The notes beneath the pieces are model-generated. The model had not been told where the DNA came from and searched no databases. It saw only the letters and a list, made by a program, of their open reading frames with translations. A program made the position numbers and the translations under genes. Below are positions 1-7,673 of a stretch of 64,000 nt of DNA, piece by piece. Numbering within the stretch: position 1 is the first letter of the stretch; every line of letters starts with the position of its first letter. The stretch comes from VMCP01 sp964527775 (lineage in GTDB: Bacteria; Bacteroidota; Bacteroidia; NS11-12g; UBA955): the NCBI GenBank assembly GCA_964527775.1, contig CAZGQS010000010.1, positions 1-64,000 on the forward strand, written 5' to 3'.

Positions 1-84
1 TCCTAGCGAAGCGTGAGTCCTAGCGAAGCGCAAGTCCTAGCGAAGCGTGAGTCCCTCAGTCTCCGGCGAAGCCGTCAGCCGTCA
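1..84. repeat. Short-word repeat array at the 3' end of parC (left edge of window)
   Basis: Three copies of a 17-bp unit (TCCTAGCGAAGCGTGAG at 1-17, one with two changes at 18-34, and again at 35-51) are followed by TCCCTCAG, a CGGCGAAGCCG mini-hairpin and CCGTCA words. The same words (CGAAGCGTRAGTC, CTCCGGCGAAGCCGTCAG) recur near 17845-18070 and 48530-48680, so this is a member of the dispersed word-repeat family. The array reaches the parC stop codon (the TGA is read from TCA at 82-84). It continues off the left edge, so its full length is unknown. Confidence 0.8.
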
Positions 85-2763
85 CAACAAATTCAACTGC
101 CCGTTATCAGATAAGCCTGCATCAGGAGGCTCGGGTAAATGGCCGTTTTGATCATCCGTTGAATCGTTTTGATCAGTAGAATCATCTGAAAGTTCATCAA
201 TAATAGGCTCTTCTATCACTTCGGGTGCGCCCTCCATGGGAGTTAATAACTGAACCTTTTTAACAAGATCAAAACTCAATCTGTTGCCCACTGCTTTCCA
301 ACCTTTGACATCCATGAATTCTGTGAGATTCACGTCAACTACCTCTTTCTCCTTTTTCTTGTTCTCAGTAGTTAGTTGAATCAGCGCTGGATTAGCCAAG
401 GAACAAGCCATGAGCTGTGAACCTTTTTCCTCCGATATAAAAATAAATTTCTTTTCTAAAGTGCTGGTTTCAATGATGAAGCGCTTCACGAAATAATTCT
501 TCGATTTTCCGTCCAAATAAACCACCTGTAACGGCAAGTCTGCATAGAATTTCTGTATGAGATAGACATCAGCAGGTTCGTAGCGATTGATCAATTCGTA
601 GTTGGTAATCTCATAACTACCTTCTTTGTAAATCACTAATATTCGGTCTTCTCCGTTGAAATCACCCAGGAACTTTCCTTTTTCATCGCCGTTCAATCGG
701 CCGGTTAAATCATCCCACCAAATGTTAACTCCGCCTAACGTTGAACCTCCTTTTTCCTTGAGATCAACGCGTTTCACGGGATACTTGGTTATTTGATTTC
801 CCGAAGCACTCTTGCCTTTGATGGCCAACTTCGCAAAATCGTATTCAAAACTCTTGAGCCTAGCATTGGCCGATGCACTCAAATGTATGGTTACTTTCTC
901 AGCTTCGCCATTGGCGTTGGAAGTAAAATACAACACTGCCGACTTTGGATTTTCATTGGCCATATTGTAAATCTTCTCCCTAATTAAGCCTGTGGCATTG
1001 AAACGTTTTGCCATGGCTTTTTTTGCACTTCCGTCCCAGTAAATCAAATTATAGGTAGTTCGCTCGTCACCTTTACGCCAAACGTCTACATGAATGATGT
1101 CTTTACCGTAAAAATGTTTATCTGTGACTTTTGCCACCGAATACGAACCATCTTTCCGGAAAGCAATAATATCATCAATATCGCTGCAATCTGTAACAAA
1201 AACATCCTTCTTCAGAGCCGTGCCCACAAATCCTTCTTCGAAATTGGCGAACAGCTTCACGTTTGCGGCAGCCACAACATTGGCCTCAATATTATCAAAA
1301 ACACGAATCTCCGTTTTACGCTCTCTGCCAGCGCCGTATTTCTTGATTAGCTGTTTGAAATATTCAACCGCAAAATCTACAATGTGCTCTAAATGATGCT
1401 TAACCTCATCAATTTCATTCTCTATTCCGCGAATCAACTCATCGGCTTTGAACGCGTCAAATTTGGAAATTCTCTTGATCTTAATTTCAGTCAATCTCAC
1501 CAAATCGTCTTGATTTACTTCACGTTGAAGCAACTTCTTAAACGGATCCAGTCCTTTATCAATGGCGGCTAAAACAGCATCCCACGTTTCACATTCTTCA
1601 ATGTCGCGGTAGATTCTATTTTCGATGAATATTTTTTCGAGGGACGAAAAATGCCACTTTTCCTCTAATTCGCCCAACTGAATCTCCAACTCAGTGCGAA
1701 GCAATCTCAGTGTATTCTCAGTACTAGCCTTGAGAATTTCGCTAACGCCAACAAACAGCGGACGGTCTTCGAAAATCACACAGGCCAACGGCGAAACCGA
1801 AACTTCACAATCAGTGAAGGCGTACAACGCATTGATGGCCATATCAGGACTGATACCCGGAGCCAATTGAATTTCGATTTCAACATCGCGCGCGGTGTTA
1901 TCAATTACTTTTTTGACCTTGATTTTTCCGTTATCGCTGGCTTTGATGATGCTTTCAATCAAGCTGCCCGTGGTGGTTCCAAAGGGAATCTCTTTGATCA
2001 AGAGGGTACTTTTATCTTTCTCCTCAATTTTGGCTCTGATTCGAACTTTTGCTCCCTTTTTTCCGTCGTTGTAGGCGGAAAAGTCAGCAAGTCCCCCGGT
2101 CAAAAAATCAGGAAAAATCTCAACTTTTTTGCCCCTTAAAATCTGGATACTCGCTTCACACAATTCAATGAAATTGTGCGGCATGATCTTGGTAGACAAG
2201 CCAACGGCAATACCTTCTACCCCTTGTGCCAAGAGCAAAGGAAACTTCATGGGAAGATTGATGGGTTCTCTCTTCCTACCGTCGTAACTGCGCTGCCATT
2301 CAGTGGTTTTATCATTAAAAGCCACCTCTTTAGCGAACTTAGACAACCGAGCTTCAATGTAACGAGGCGCGGCAGCAGAATCTCCTGTTCGAACATCACC
2401 CCAGTTACCTTGGGTATCAATAAGAAGATCTTTCTGACCAATATTCACCAACGCGTCTCCAATGGCTGCATCTCCGTGGGGGTGGTAAGCCATGGTGGCA
2501 CCAATGATGTTTGCCACCTTATTAAAGCGACCATCATCCATTTCATTCATGGCATGAAGAATTCTGCGTTGTACGGGCTTCAAACCATCTTCCAATGCAG
2601 GAATAGCGCGCTCCAAAATAACGTAGCTCGCGTATTCAACGAACCAATCTTTGAAAAGCCCTGCAACGGGCTTCACCACTCCCCCAACACCAACTTCACT
2701 CGAATTTTCATTCGATTGTTCTTCTGGGGATGTTAATTCGGCCTCTAAATCGTCTAAATCCAT
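82..2763 (-). CDS. parC: DNA topoisomerase IV subunit A (ParC)
   Basis: Breakage-reunion subunit of a type IIA topoisomerase; with ParE it decatenates daughter chromosomes. The 893-residue product starts its core with WFVEYASYVILERAIP followed by GLKPVQRRIL, has the YHPHGDAAI loop, and carries the catalytic tyrosine in AAPRYIEARL (about residue 135). The C-terminal half fits the DNA-wrapping domain, and the last 45 residues are an acidic Asp/Ser/Glu-rich tail. The wording of the N-terminal core is typical of Bacteroidota ParC rather than GyrA, and a ParE-type partner lies at 19777. I start at the ATG (2763); an in-frame TTG 15 nt upstream would overlap a TAGATTTG promoter element. GyrA is the only serious alternative. 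Confidence 0.9.
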   Translation of the reverse strand: MDLDDLEAELTSPEEQSNENSSEVGVGGVVKPVAGLFKDWFVEYASYVILERAIPALEDGLKPVQRRILHAMNEMDDGRFNKVANIIGATMAYHPHGDAAIGDALVNIGQKDLLIDTQGNWGDVRTGDSAAAPRYIEARLSKFAKEVAFNDKTTEWQRSYDGRKREPINLPMKFPLLLAQGVEGIAVGLSTKIMPHNFIELCEASIQILRGKKVEIFPDFLTGGLADFSAYNDGKKGAKVRIRAKIEEKDKSTLLIKEIPFGTTTGSLIESIIKASDNGKIKVKKVIDNTARDVEIEIQLAPGISPDMAINALYAFTDCEVSVSPLACVIFEDRPLFVGVSEILKASTENTLRLLRTELEIQLGELEEKWHFSSLEKIFIENRIYRDIEECETWDAVLAAIDKGLDPFKKLLQREVNQDDLVRLTEIKIKRISKFDAFKADELIRGIENEIDEVKHHLEHIVDFAVEYFKQLIKKYGAGRERKTEIRVFDNIEANVVAAANVKLFANFEEGFVGTALKKDVFVTDCSDIDDIIAFRKDGSYSVAKVTDKHFYGKDIIHVDVWRKGDERTTYNLIYWDGSAKKAMAKRFNATGLIREKIYNMANENPKSAVLYFTSNANGEAEKVTIHLSASANARLKSFEYDFAKLAIKGKSASGNQITKYPVKRVDLKEKGGSTLGGVNIWWDDLTGRLNGDEKGKFLGDFNGEDRILVIYKEGSYEITNYELINRYEPADVYLIQKFYADLPLQVVYLDGKSKNYFVKRFIIETSTLEKKFIFISEEKGSQLMACSLANPALIQLTTENKKKEKEVVDVNLTEFMDVKGWKAVGNRLSFDLVKKVQLLTPMEGAPEVIEEPIIDELSDDSTDQNDSTDDQNGHLPEPPDAGLSDNGQLNLL

Positions 2764-2775
2764 GATGAATAACTT

Positions 2776-2783
2776 CAAATCTA
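2776..2783 (-). promoter_or_regulatory. TAGATTTG -7 element upstream of parC
   Basis: On the minus strand TAGATTTG matches the Bacteroidota housekeeping -7 consensus TAnnTTTG, 12 nt before the parC ATG. No clear -33 TTG is seen at the usual spacing, so the call rests on the -7 box alone. Confidence 0.4.
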
Positions 2784-2821
2784 TTGCTTAAACTTCTTTG
2801 TTCCTAAACAGTTTATTCACA

Positions 2822-2837
2822 TCCAAGCCATGTGCCA
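2822..2837 (-). promoter_or_regulatory. Possible sigma-54 promoter reading toward parC
   Basis: The minus strand reads TGGCACATGGCTTGGA, close to the sigma-54 -24/-12 consensus TGGCACG-N4-TTGCW: the -24 half has TGGCAC intact and the -12 half has TTGG instead of TTGC. It is preceded by AACTGACAAAA, a word also found upstream of the similar site before grpE. It lies between parC and the divergent sigma-54 activator gene. Inferred from consensus only. Confidence 0.35.
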
Positions 2838-2853
2838 TTTTGTCAGTTTATAG

Positions 2854-2861
2854 TATATTTG
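2854..2861 (+). promoter_or_regulatory. TATATTTG -7 element of the sigma-54 activator gene
   Basis: A perfect TAnnTTTG match ends 9 nt before the ATG at 2871. It overlaps the extension that an upstream GTG (2832) would add, which argues for the ATG as the real start. Confidence 0.5.
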
Positions 2862-2870
2862 TACCTAGAT

Positions 2871-4139
2871 ATGGATTTGCAGCAGGTAAAACAACGATTT
2901 GGTATCATAGGAAACAGCCCTTTGTTGAATGCCGCTTTGCAAACCGCCACCAAGGTAGCTCCTACTGACATGAACGTCTTGATACAGGGCGAAAGTGGTG
3001 TCGGAAAAGAAAGCTTTTCAAAGGTTATTCATCATCTCAGCAACCGCAAACACGCGCCCTTTATTGCTGTAAACTGCGGTGCCATTCCCGAAGGAACCAT
3101 TGACAGTGAACTTTTTGGACATGAAAAAGGTGCTTTTACAGGCGCTACCGACAAACGCAAGGGCTATTTTGAAAGTGTAAACGGAGGTACTATCTTCCTC
3201 GACGAAGTTGGAGAGCTTCCCCTCGGAACTCAAGCACGCTTACTTCGTATTCTCGAAAACGGTGAATTCATCAAAGTGGGTAGCTCCGCTGTCCAAAAAA
3301 CAGACGTCCGCATTGTTGCCGCATCAAACAGAGATTTACTTGAACGCGCACGAATGGGCAAATTCAGAGAAGATCTTTACTACCGCCTTGCAACTGTACC
3401 CATCAGAGTTCCTAAACTCCTTGACAGAAAACAAGATACTTATTTACTTTTCCTAAAGTTCAGCTCTGATTTCGCAGAAACACATCACCGGAATATCCTA
3501 GAACTTACCCCTGACGCGCAACGAGTACTTTCTGAATACCCATGGCCAGGCAATATTCGTCAGCTGAAAAACGTTACCGAACAAATCTGTGTTCTCGAAT
3601 CATCTGATATCATTGACACTCCAACGCTTCTTAGATATTTACCACCTGTTGAATCCCACCTTCCAATTTTGCTCGGAAAAATAGACGGCAACTACGAGGG
3701 AATGAGTGAGCGAGATATTTTTTACAAAGTCCTAGTTGACCTCCGAAGAGACGTAAACGACCTCAAAAAAGTAGTTTTTGGCCTCCTCGAAAACAACGAA
3801 CCCATCACCAATACCACACCCAATTACAATCCCGCCCCAACATACTCACAAGATACTTCGACGCCAAACAGACTTCAACTTCCCAATGAAACCAGTAGAG
3901 TGCACGAATACGAAACCACATCATTCAATTCAAACAATGATGATGACGACGAAGATTTTATTGAGGCCGAAACTTATTCTTCTGACACTGACTCAACCCT
4001 AAGTCTTGAAGCAAAAGAAATTGAAATGATTAGGTTAGCCCTAACAAAAAACCACGGCAAACGAAAAAAAGCCGCCGATGACTTGGGCATTTCAGAAAGA
4101 ACCTTATACCGCAAAATCAAACAATACGATTTAGAATGA
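2871..4139 (+). CDS. Sigma-54-dependent transcriptional activator lacking a receiver domain
   Basis: Bacterial enhancer-binding protein that remodels RNA polymerase carrying sigma-54. The 422-residue product begins almost directly with the AAA+ domain: Walker A GESGVGKES (about residues 35-43), the sigma-54 contact loop GAFTGA (about 79-84) and Walker B GTIFLDE (about 102-108). A variable linker rich in Asn, Asp and Thr (about 305-375) precedes a C-terminal Fis-type helix-turn-helix (GKRKKAADDLGISERTLYRKI). There is no N-terminal receiver, GAF or PAS domain, so its signal input is unknown. Its stop codon overlaps lptE (ATGA), so the two are probably cotranscribed; activator, lptE, TPR-like gene and secG form one run. 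Possible targets are the sigma-54-like sites before parC and grpE (inference). Confidence 0.88.
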   Translation: MDLQQVKQRFGIIGNSPLLNAALQTATKVAPTDMNVLIQGESGVGKESFSKVIHHLSNRKHAPFIAVNCGAIPEGTIDSELFGHEKGAFTGATDKRKGYFESVNGGTIFLDEVGELPLGTQARLLRILENGEFIKVGSSAVQKTDVRIVAASNRDLLERARMGKFREDLYYRLATVPIRVPKLLDRKQDTYLLFLKFSSDFAETHHRNILELTPDAQRVLSEYPWPGNIRQLKNVTEQICVLESSDIIDTPTLLRYLPPVESHLPILLGKIDGNYEGMSERDIFYKVLVDLRRDVNDLKKVVFGLLENNEPITNTTPNYNPAPTYSQDTSTPNRLQLPNETSRVHEYETTSFNSNNDDDDEDFIEAETYSSDTDSTLSLEAKEIEMIRLALTKNHGKRKKAADDLGISERTLYRKIKQYDLE

Positions 4140-4639
4140 AGTCAATCACCAAAACTCTTATAGCAGTCATTGCAGTATTGACAACGTCTTGCGGCATCTA
4201 TAATTTTAGGGGTGCTAACATCCCAGACGACGTAAAAACCTTCAGTGTGGGATTTTTCTCCAACGAAGCATCATACGTAAATCCTAGCCTTTCCGTTGAC
4301 TTAACAGAAAAGCTAAAAACCAAATTCCAAACCGAAACCACATTAAACCTCAAATCAGACGACGGCGACTATCAAATGTCAGGTGTTGTGAAACGATACG
4401 AAATAACTCCGGCAGCACTGAACGCTCAAACTGGCGCTGCACAAACGCAATTCAGCATCACCATAAATGTTGATTTCACTTGCCCCAAACATCCAGAAAA
4501 AGACTTCAGCAAAGATTTCACATCTTCCACCACTTTTGACGCTTCCACTGAATTCAGCAGTGTAGAATCATCATTAACAGCAGAACTCACAGAGATTATC
4601 GTACAACAAATATTTGCCGCCATCGCCTTAGATTGGTAA
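4136..4639 (+). CDS. lptE: LPS assembly lipoprotein LptE
   Basis: Outer-membrane lipoprotein expected to sit inside the LptD barrel and help insert lipopolysaccharide into the outer leaflet. The 167-residue product has a signal peptide ending in the lipobox LTTSC|G, followed by GIYNFRGANIPDDVKTFSVGFF, a pattern typical of Bacteroidota LptE (GxYxFxGxxIP...kT.sV..F). The central region (LTEKLKTKF) fits the family's LTE helix. It overlaps the preceding activator gene by 4 nt, indicating translational coupling. Family length is normal. Confidence 0.85.
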   Translation: MKSITKTLIAVIAVLTTSCGIYNFRGANIPDDVKTFSVGFFSNEASYVNPSLSVDLTEKLKTKFQTETTLNLKSDDGDYQMSGVVKRYEITPAALNAQTGAAQTQFSITINVDFTCPKHPEKDFSKDFTSSTTFDASTEFSSVESSLTAELTEIIVQQIFAAIALDW

Positions 4640-4674
4640 TCAAAATCAATTACCTCTTATTAGAAGCATCCAAC

Positions 4675-5634
4675 ATGAACGCCCAGGAACTCCAAAAAAT
4701 ATTGAATCAACCAAAAGCCATAGACGCCAGTACAGCGATGGAGTTGATGCAATTATGCAAGGAATTCCCCTATTTTGCCTGGCCCTTCGCCGCACTCACT
4801 TCCTATCAATTAGAAAAAAACGACTTCCGCCTAGAAAACACCCTTCATCAAACCTCTCTGCGCATCCACAACCGCCAATGGCTACAAGATTACCTATTTA
4901 AACCAGTTATCAGCGAACAGCAGACAGCCGACAGTTTAGAGGTTAGAGAGGAGAGTTTAGAGCGAACAGCTGACAGCGTTCAGCCGACAGCGGACAGCGG
5001 ACAGCAATCAGCCGACAGCGTTCAGTCGACAGCGGACAGCCGACAGCTGACAGCTGACAGCGGACAGCCGGAAGCTGATAATCTAGAAGCCATCAACCCT
5101 TCCTTAAATCCTCTTGAGGAAGACGTTATTGAATTAGAAATAGAAACCGTTGAAAATCTTGAAAGTCTTCCCATAGAAGAAACTGAAGAGATTCAGCCTA
5201 AATCAAAACCCGTAAGATTGGTCGCTCCTGTGTACAACTTGGAAGACCTTTTCCCAGCACCTGAACCCGACGAACCCAAACAAGTGGCATCATCTGACTT
5301 TTATGCGTGGTTGAATGCAGGAAGTGCACAAAAAAACACACCTGCGAATAAACCAATTGAACGAAAAGAAGATCTTATTGAAAAGTTCTTGAAGACAAAG
5401 CCCAGTATTTCAAGGCCCAAACAGGAATTTTATACTCCTGAAAAAGCCATGAAGAAAAGCGAAATACTCACAAACAAAATTGTAACTGAAACATTGGCAA
5501 AGATTTACACCAAACAAGGCAACTTCGAAAAAGCAATAGATGCTTATGAACAGTTGAGTTTGAAATTTCCCGAAAAAAAGACGTACTTTGCAAACCTTAT
5601 TGATCAAATAAAAAAAGAAAATAATTTATCATGA
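4675..5634 (+). CDS. TPR-like protein carrying a translated heptanucleotide-repeat insertion
   Basis: Unnamed Bacteroidota protein of 319 residues, encoded between lptE and secG. The N-terminal part (residues 1-78, helical) and the C-terminal part (about 265-319, ending in a TPR-like hairpin: TETLAKIYTKQGNFEKAIDAYEQLSLKFP) look like conserved family regions. Between them, residues 79-134 are encoded by 24 tandem 7-bp words (4908-5075) and include five heptapeptides of the form (T/S)ADSxQx. A Glu/Pro-rich linker follows. The ATG at 4675 is chosen; an upstream GTG (4633) lies inside the end of lptE. The start of secG overlaps the stop by 4 nt. Function is unknown; a scaffold or periplasm-related role is only a guess. 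No signal peptide is visible. Confidence 0.8.
   Translation: MNAQELQKILNQPKAIDASTAMELMQLCKEFPYFAWPFAALTSYQLEKNDFRLENTLHQTSLRIHNRQWLQDYLFKPVISEQQTADSLEVREESLERTADSVQPTADSGQQSADSVQSTADSRQLTADSGQPEADNLEAINPSLNPLEEDVIELEIETVENLESLPIEETEEIQPKSKPVRLVAPVYNLEDLFPAPEPDEPKQVASSDFYAWLNAGSAQKNTPANKPIERKEDLIEKFLKTKPSISRPKQEFYTPEKAMKKSEILTNKIVTETLAKIYTKQGNFEKAIDAYEQLSLKFPEKKTYFANLIDQIKKENNLS
4908..5075 (+). repeat. Intragenic heptanucleotide array (24 words, 168 bp)
   Basis: From 4908 the sequence can be cut into consecutive 7-mers without loss of register, mostly of the form NNACAGC (CGACAGC, GGACAGC, TGACAGC), with a TTAGAGG-like block at 4936-4963 and a degenerate last word at 5069-5075. Because 3 x 7 = 21 nt, the array encodes a seven-residue repeat and stays open in this frame. 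168 nt is a multiple of both 3 and 7. The words are reverse complements of, or one base from, those in the intergenic arrays (for example GCTGTCG at 10386-10400). Confidence 0.9.
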
Positions 5635-5927
5635 ATTGGATACTCATTTTAGCCGCAATCGTTTCCATCTTGTTGATCTTGGTGATTTTAGTTCAAAATC
5701 CCAAAGGAGGCGGATTGGCATCTAACTTCTCACAAGGAAATCAAATTTTCGGAGTTGAAAAAACAACCGATATCGTTGAAAAAGTAACCTGGGGCGGTGC
5801 AATCTTAATTGTAATCGTTTCATTAATTGCTTCTTCCTACAACGGCGGAAGAAAAGCCGCTTCACAAAACCAACCCGCCGCAGATAAAGTGGAGTTGCCA
5901 GATGTGAAAATTCCAGCGAAGAAGTAA
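5631..5927 (+). CDS. secG: Preprotein translocase subunit SecG
   Basis: Small membrane subunit of the SecYEG channel. The 98-residue product has two membrane segments (about residues 3-20 and 52-70) flanking the conserved cytoplasmic loop VQNPKGGGLASNF and the following GVEKTTDIVEKVTW. A polar, Lys/Ala/Pro-rich tail follows, as is usual in Bacteroidota. It starts inside the stop of the preceding gene (ATGA) and is followed by a strong bidirectional terminator, so it ends the transcription unit that begins at 2871. Confidence 0.93.
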   Translation: MNWILILAAIVSILLILVILVQNPKGGGLASNFSQGNQIFGVEKTTDIVEKVTWGGAILIVIVSLIASSYNGGRKAASQNQPAADKVELPDVKIPAKK

Positions 5928-5948
5928 TATAAATACTCTTATAAACGA

Positions 5949-5977
5949 AAAAGGCTTCCCTCGGGAAGCCTTTTTTT
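5949..5977. terminator. Bidirectional terminator between secG and hutU
   Basis: GGCTTCCC (5953-5960) pairs with GGGAAGCC (5963-5970) around a 2-nt centre, preceded by a run of A and followed by seven T. It can terminate both secG (+) and hutU (-), whose stop codon is 12 nt away. Confidence 0.9.
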
Positions 5978-5981
5978 ATGC

Positions 5982-7661
5982 TTATTTATTCTTTAATCTC
6001 TCCAATAAATCCAAGCCGTGTTGCTTGGCTGTTTCCTTGGCAATTTCATATCCAGCATCGGCATGTCTTACTACACCCATTCCTGGATCGTTGTGCAACA
6101 CCCTACGCAGACGTTCTTCTGCATCAGCAGTACCATCTGCAACAATCACCATTCCTGAATGGATGGAATATCCCATACCAACTCCGCCACCGTGATGTAA
6201 ACTCACCCAACTTGCTCCGCCTGCAGTGTTTACCAAAGCATTCAAAATAGGCCAGTCCGCAACCGCATCAGATCCATCCAACATAGCTTCGGTTTCTCTG
6301 TTTGGAGAAGCCACTGAACCTGTATCTAAATGATCTCTTCCAATAACAATAGGGGCCTTCAATTCGCCCGTTCTCACCATTTCGTTAAAAGCTAAGGCAG
6401 CCTTTTGACGAGCACCTTGTCCAATCCAACATATTCTCGCTGGCAATCCCTGAAATTCAATGCGGTCTTGAGCCATCGTGATCCAACGTTTCAAACCTTC
6501 GTCTTCTGGGAACAACTCCAATATTTTTTTATCTGTCTTGTAAATATCTTCAGGATCTCCGCTCAAAGCTACCCATCTGAACGGACCTTTGCCTTGACAG
6601 AACAACGGACGAATGTATGCCGGCACAAATCCAGGAAAATCGAAGGCATTCTTAACTCCAACCTCCAAAGCACGGCCCCTCAAATTATTGCCATAATCAA
6701 ACACAATAGAGCCTTTTTGTTGCATTTCCAACATCAACTCAACGTGTCTAGCCATGGTTTTATAACTCAAATCCACATATTTATCAGGGTCGTTCTTTCT
6801 CAATCTATCCGCCGCTTCAACGTCCATCCCTTCGGGATAATAACCAATCAAAGGGTCGTGCGCCGATGTCTGATCAGTTAACGTATCTGGAATAATTCCG
6901 CGCTCCAACATCCTCGAGAGCAAATCAACTGCATTGCATAACACCCCAATACTCACACCTGCGCCTTCATTTTTTGCCAACAATGCCTTGTCTATGGCAT
7001 CGTCAATATCGCGACTCATCACATCTAAGTAACGGGTTTCCAAACGCTTTCTAATGCGCCATTCTTCCACTTCTGCAACCAAGGCTACACCCTCGTTCAT
7101 GGTGATTGCCAAAGGCTGCGCTCCGCCCATACCGCCCAATCCTGCTGTCACATTCAATGTTCCTTTTAGAGTACCACCAAAATGTTGGCGTGCACACTCT
7201 GCGTAGGTTTCATAGGTACCTTGAACTATTCCTTGTGAACCAATATAAATCCAACTTCCGGCCGTCATTTGACCGTACATCATCAAACCTTTAGCCTCTA
7301 ACTCCCTGAAATGATCCCAGTTAGCCCAATTAGGAACCAACTGACTATTGCTAATCAATACCCTGGGTGCATCTTTGTGCGTAGGCAAAATAGCCACCGG
7401 CTTACCGCTTTGAATCATCAACGTTTCGTTGTCGTTCAAATCAATCAGGGCCTTACAAATATTATCGAAAGCTTCCCAGTTACGTGCTGCTTTTCCAAGT
7501 CCGCCATAAACAATCAAATCTTCTGGACGTTCTGCAACATCTGGATCCAAATTATTGTGCAACATTCTGTATGCCGCTTCTTGAACCCATCCCTTACAAA
7601 CCAACTGATTGCCGATTGGCGATTTCACCGGCCTTGGACCTGATATCTTTTCGTTTGACAT
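5982..7661 (-). CDS. hutU: Urocanate hydratase (urocanase)
   Basis: NAD+-dependent hydratase converting urocanate to imidazolonepropionate in histidine breakdown. The 559-residue product has the full family length, the glycine-rich NAD loop GLGGMGGAQP and the active-site block YIRPLFCQGKGPFRWVALSGD containing the family's conserved cysteine. The C-terminal GGGVGMGYSIHSG region is also typical. The ATG at 7661 lies 4 nt after a TACCTTTG -7 element. No hutH, hutI or formiminoglutamase gene is visible nearby, so the rest of the pathway must be encoded elsewhere, if present. Confidence 0.95.
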   Translation of the reverse strand: MSNEKISGPRPVKSPIGNQLVCKGWVQEAAYRMLHNNLDPDVAERPEDLIVYGGLGKAARNWEAFDNICKALIDLNDNETLMIQSGKPVAILPTHKDAPRVLISNSQLVPNWANWDHFRELEAKGLMMYGQMTAGSWIYIGSQGIVQGTYETYAECARQHFGGTLKGTLNVTAGLGGMGGAQPLAITMNEGVALVAEVEEWRIRKRLETRYLDVMSRDIDDAIDKALLAKNEGAGVSIGVLCNAVDLLSRMLERGIIPDTLTDQTSAHDPLIGYYPEGMDVEAADRLRKNDPDKYVDLSYKTMARHVELMLEMQQKGSIVFDYGNNLRGRALEVGVKNAFDFPGFVPAYIRPLFCQGKGPFRWVALSGDPEDIYKTDKKILELFPEDEGLKRWITMAQDRIEFQGLPARICWIGQGARQKAALAFNEMVRTGELKAPIVIGRDHLDTGSVASPNRETEAMLDGSDAVADWPILNALVNTAGGASWVSLHHGGGVGMGYSIHSGMVIVADGTADAEERLRRVLHNDPGMGVVRHADAGYEIAKETAKQHGLDLLERLKNK

Positions 7662-7665
7662 ACTG

Positions 7666-7673
7666 CAAAGGTA
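7666..7673 (-). promoter_or_regulatory. TACCTTTG -7 element of hutU
   Basis: Perfect TAnnTTTG match on the minus strand, only 4 nt from the hutU ATG and directly after the tex stop codon. The -33 half is not clear. If used, the mRNA would be essentially leaderless. Confidence 0.45.

Noticed and set aside
2176..2736. A 186-codon frame on the + strand inside parC
   Set aside because: It lies antisense to the conserved ParC core, lacks a promoter and resembles no protein.
6405..6881. A 158-codon frame on the + strand inside hutU
   Set aside because: Antisense to conserved urocanase sequence; a composition effect.
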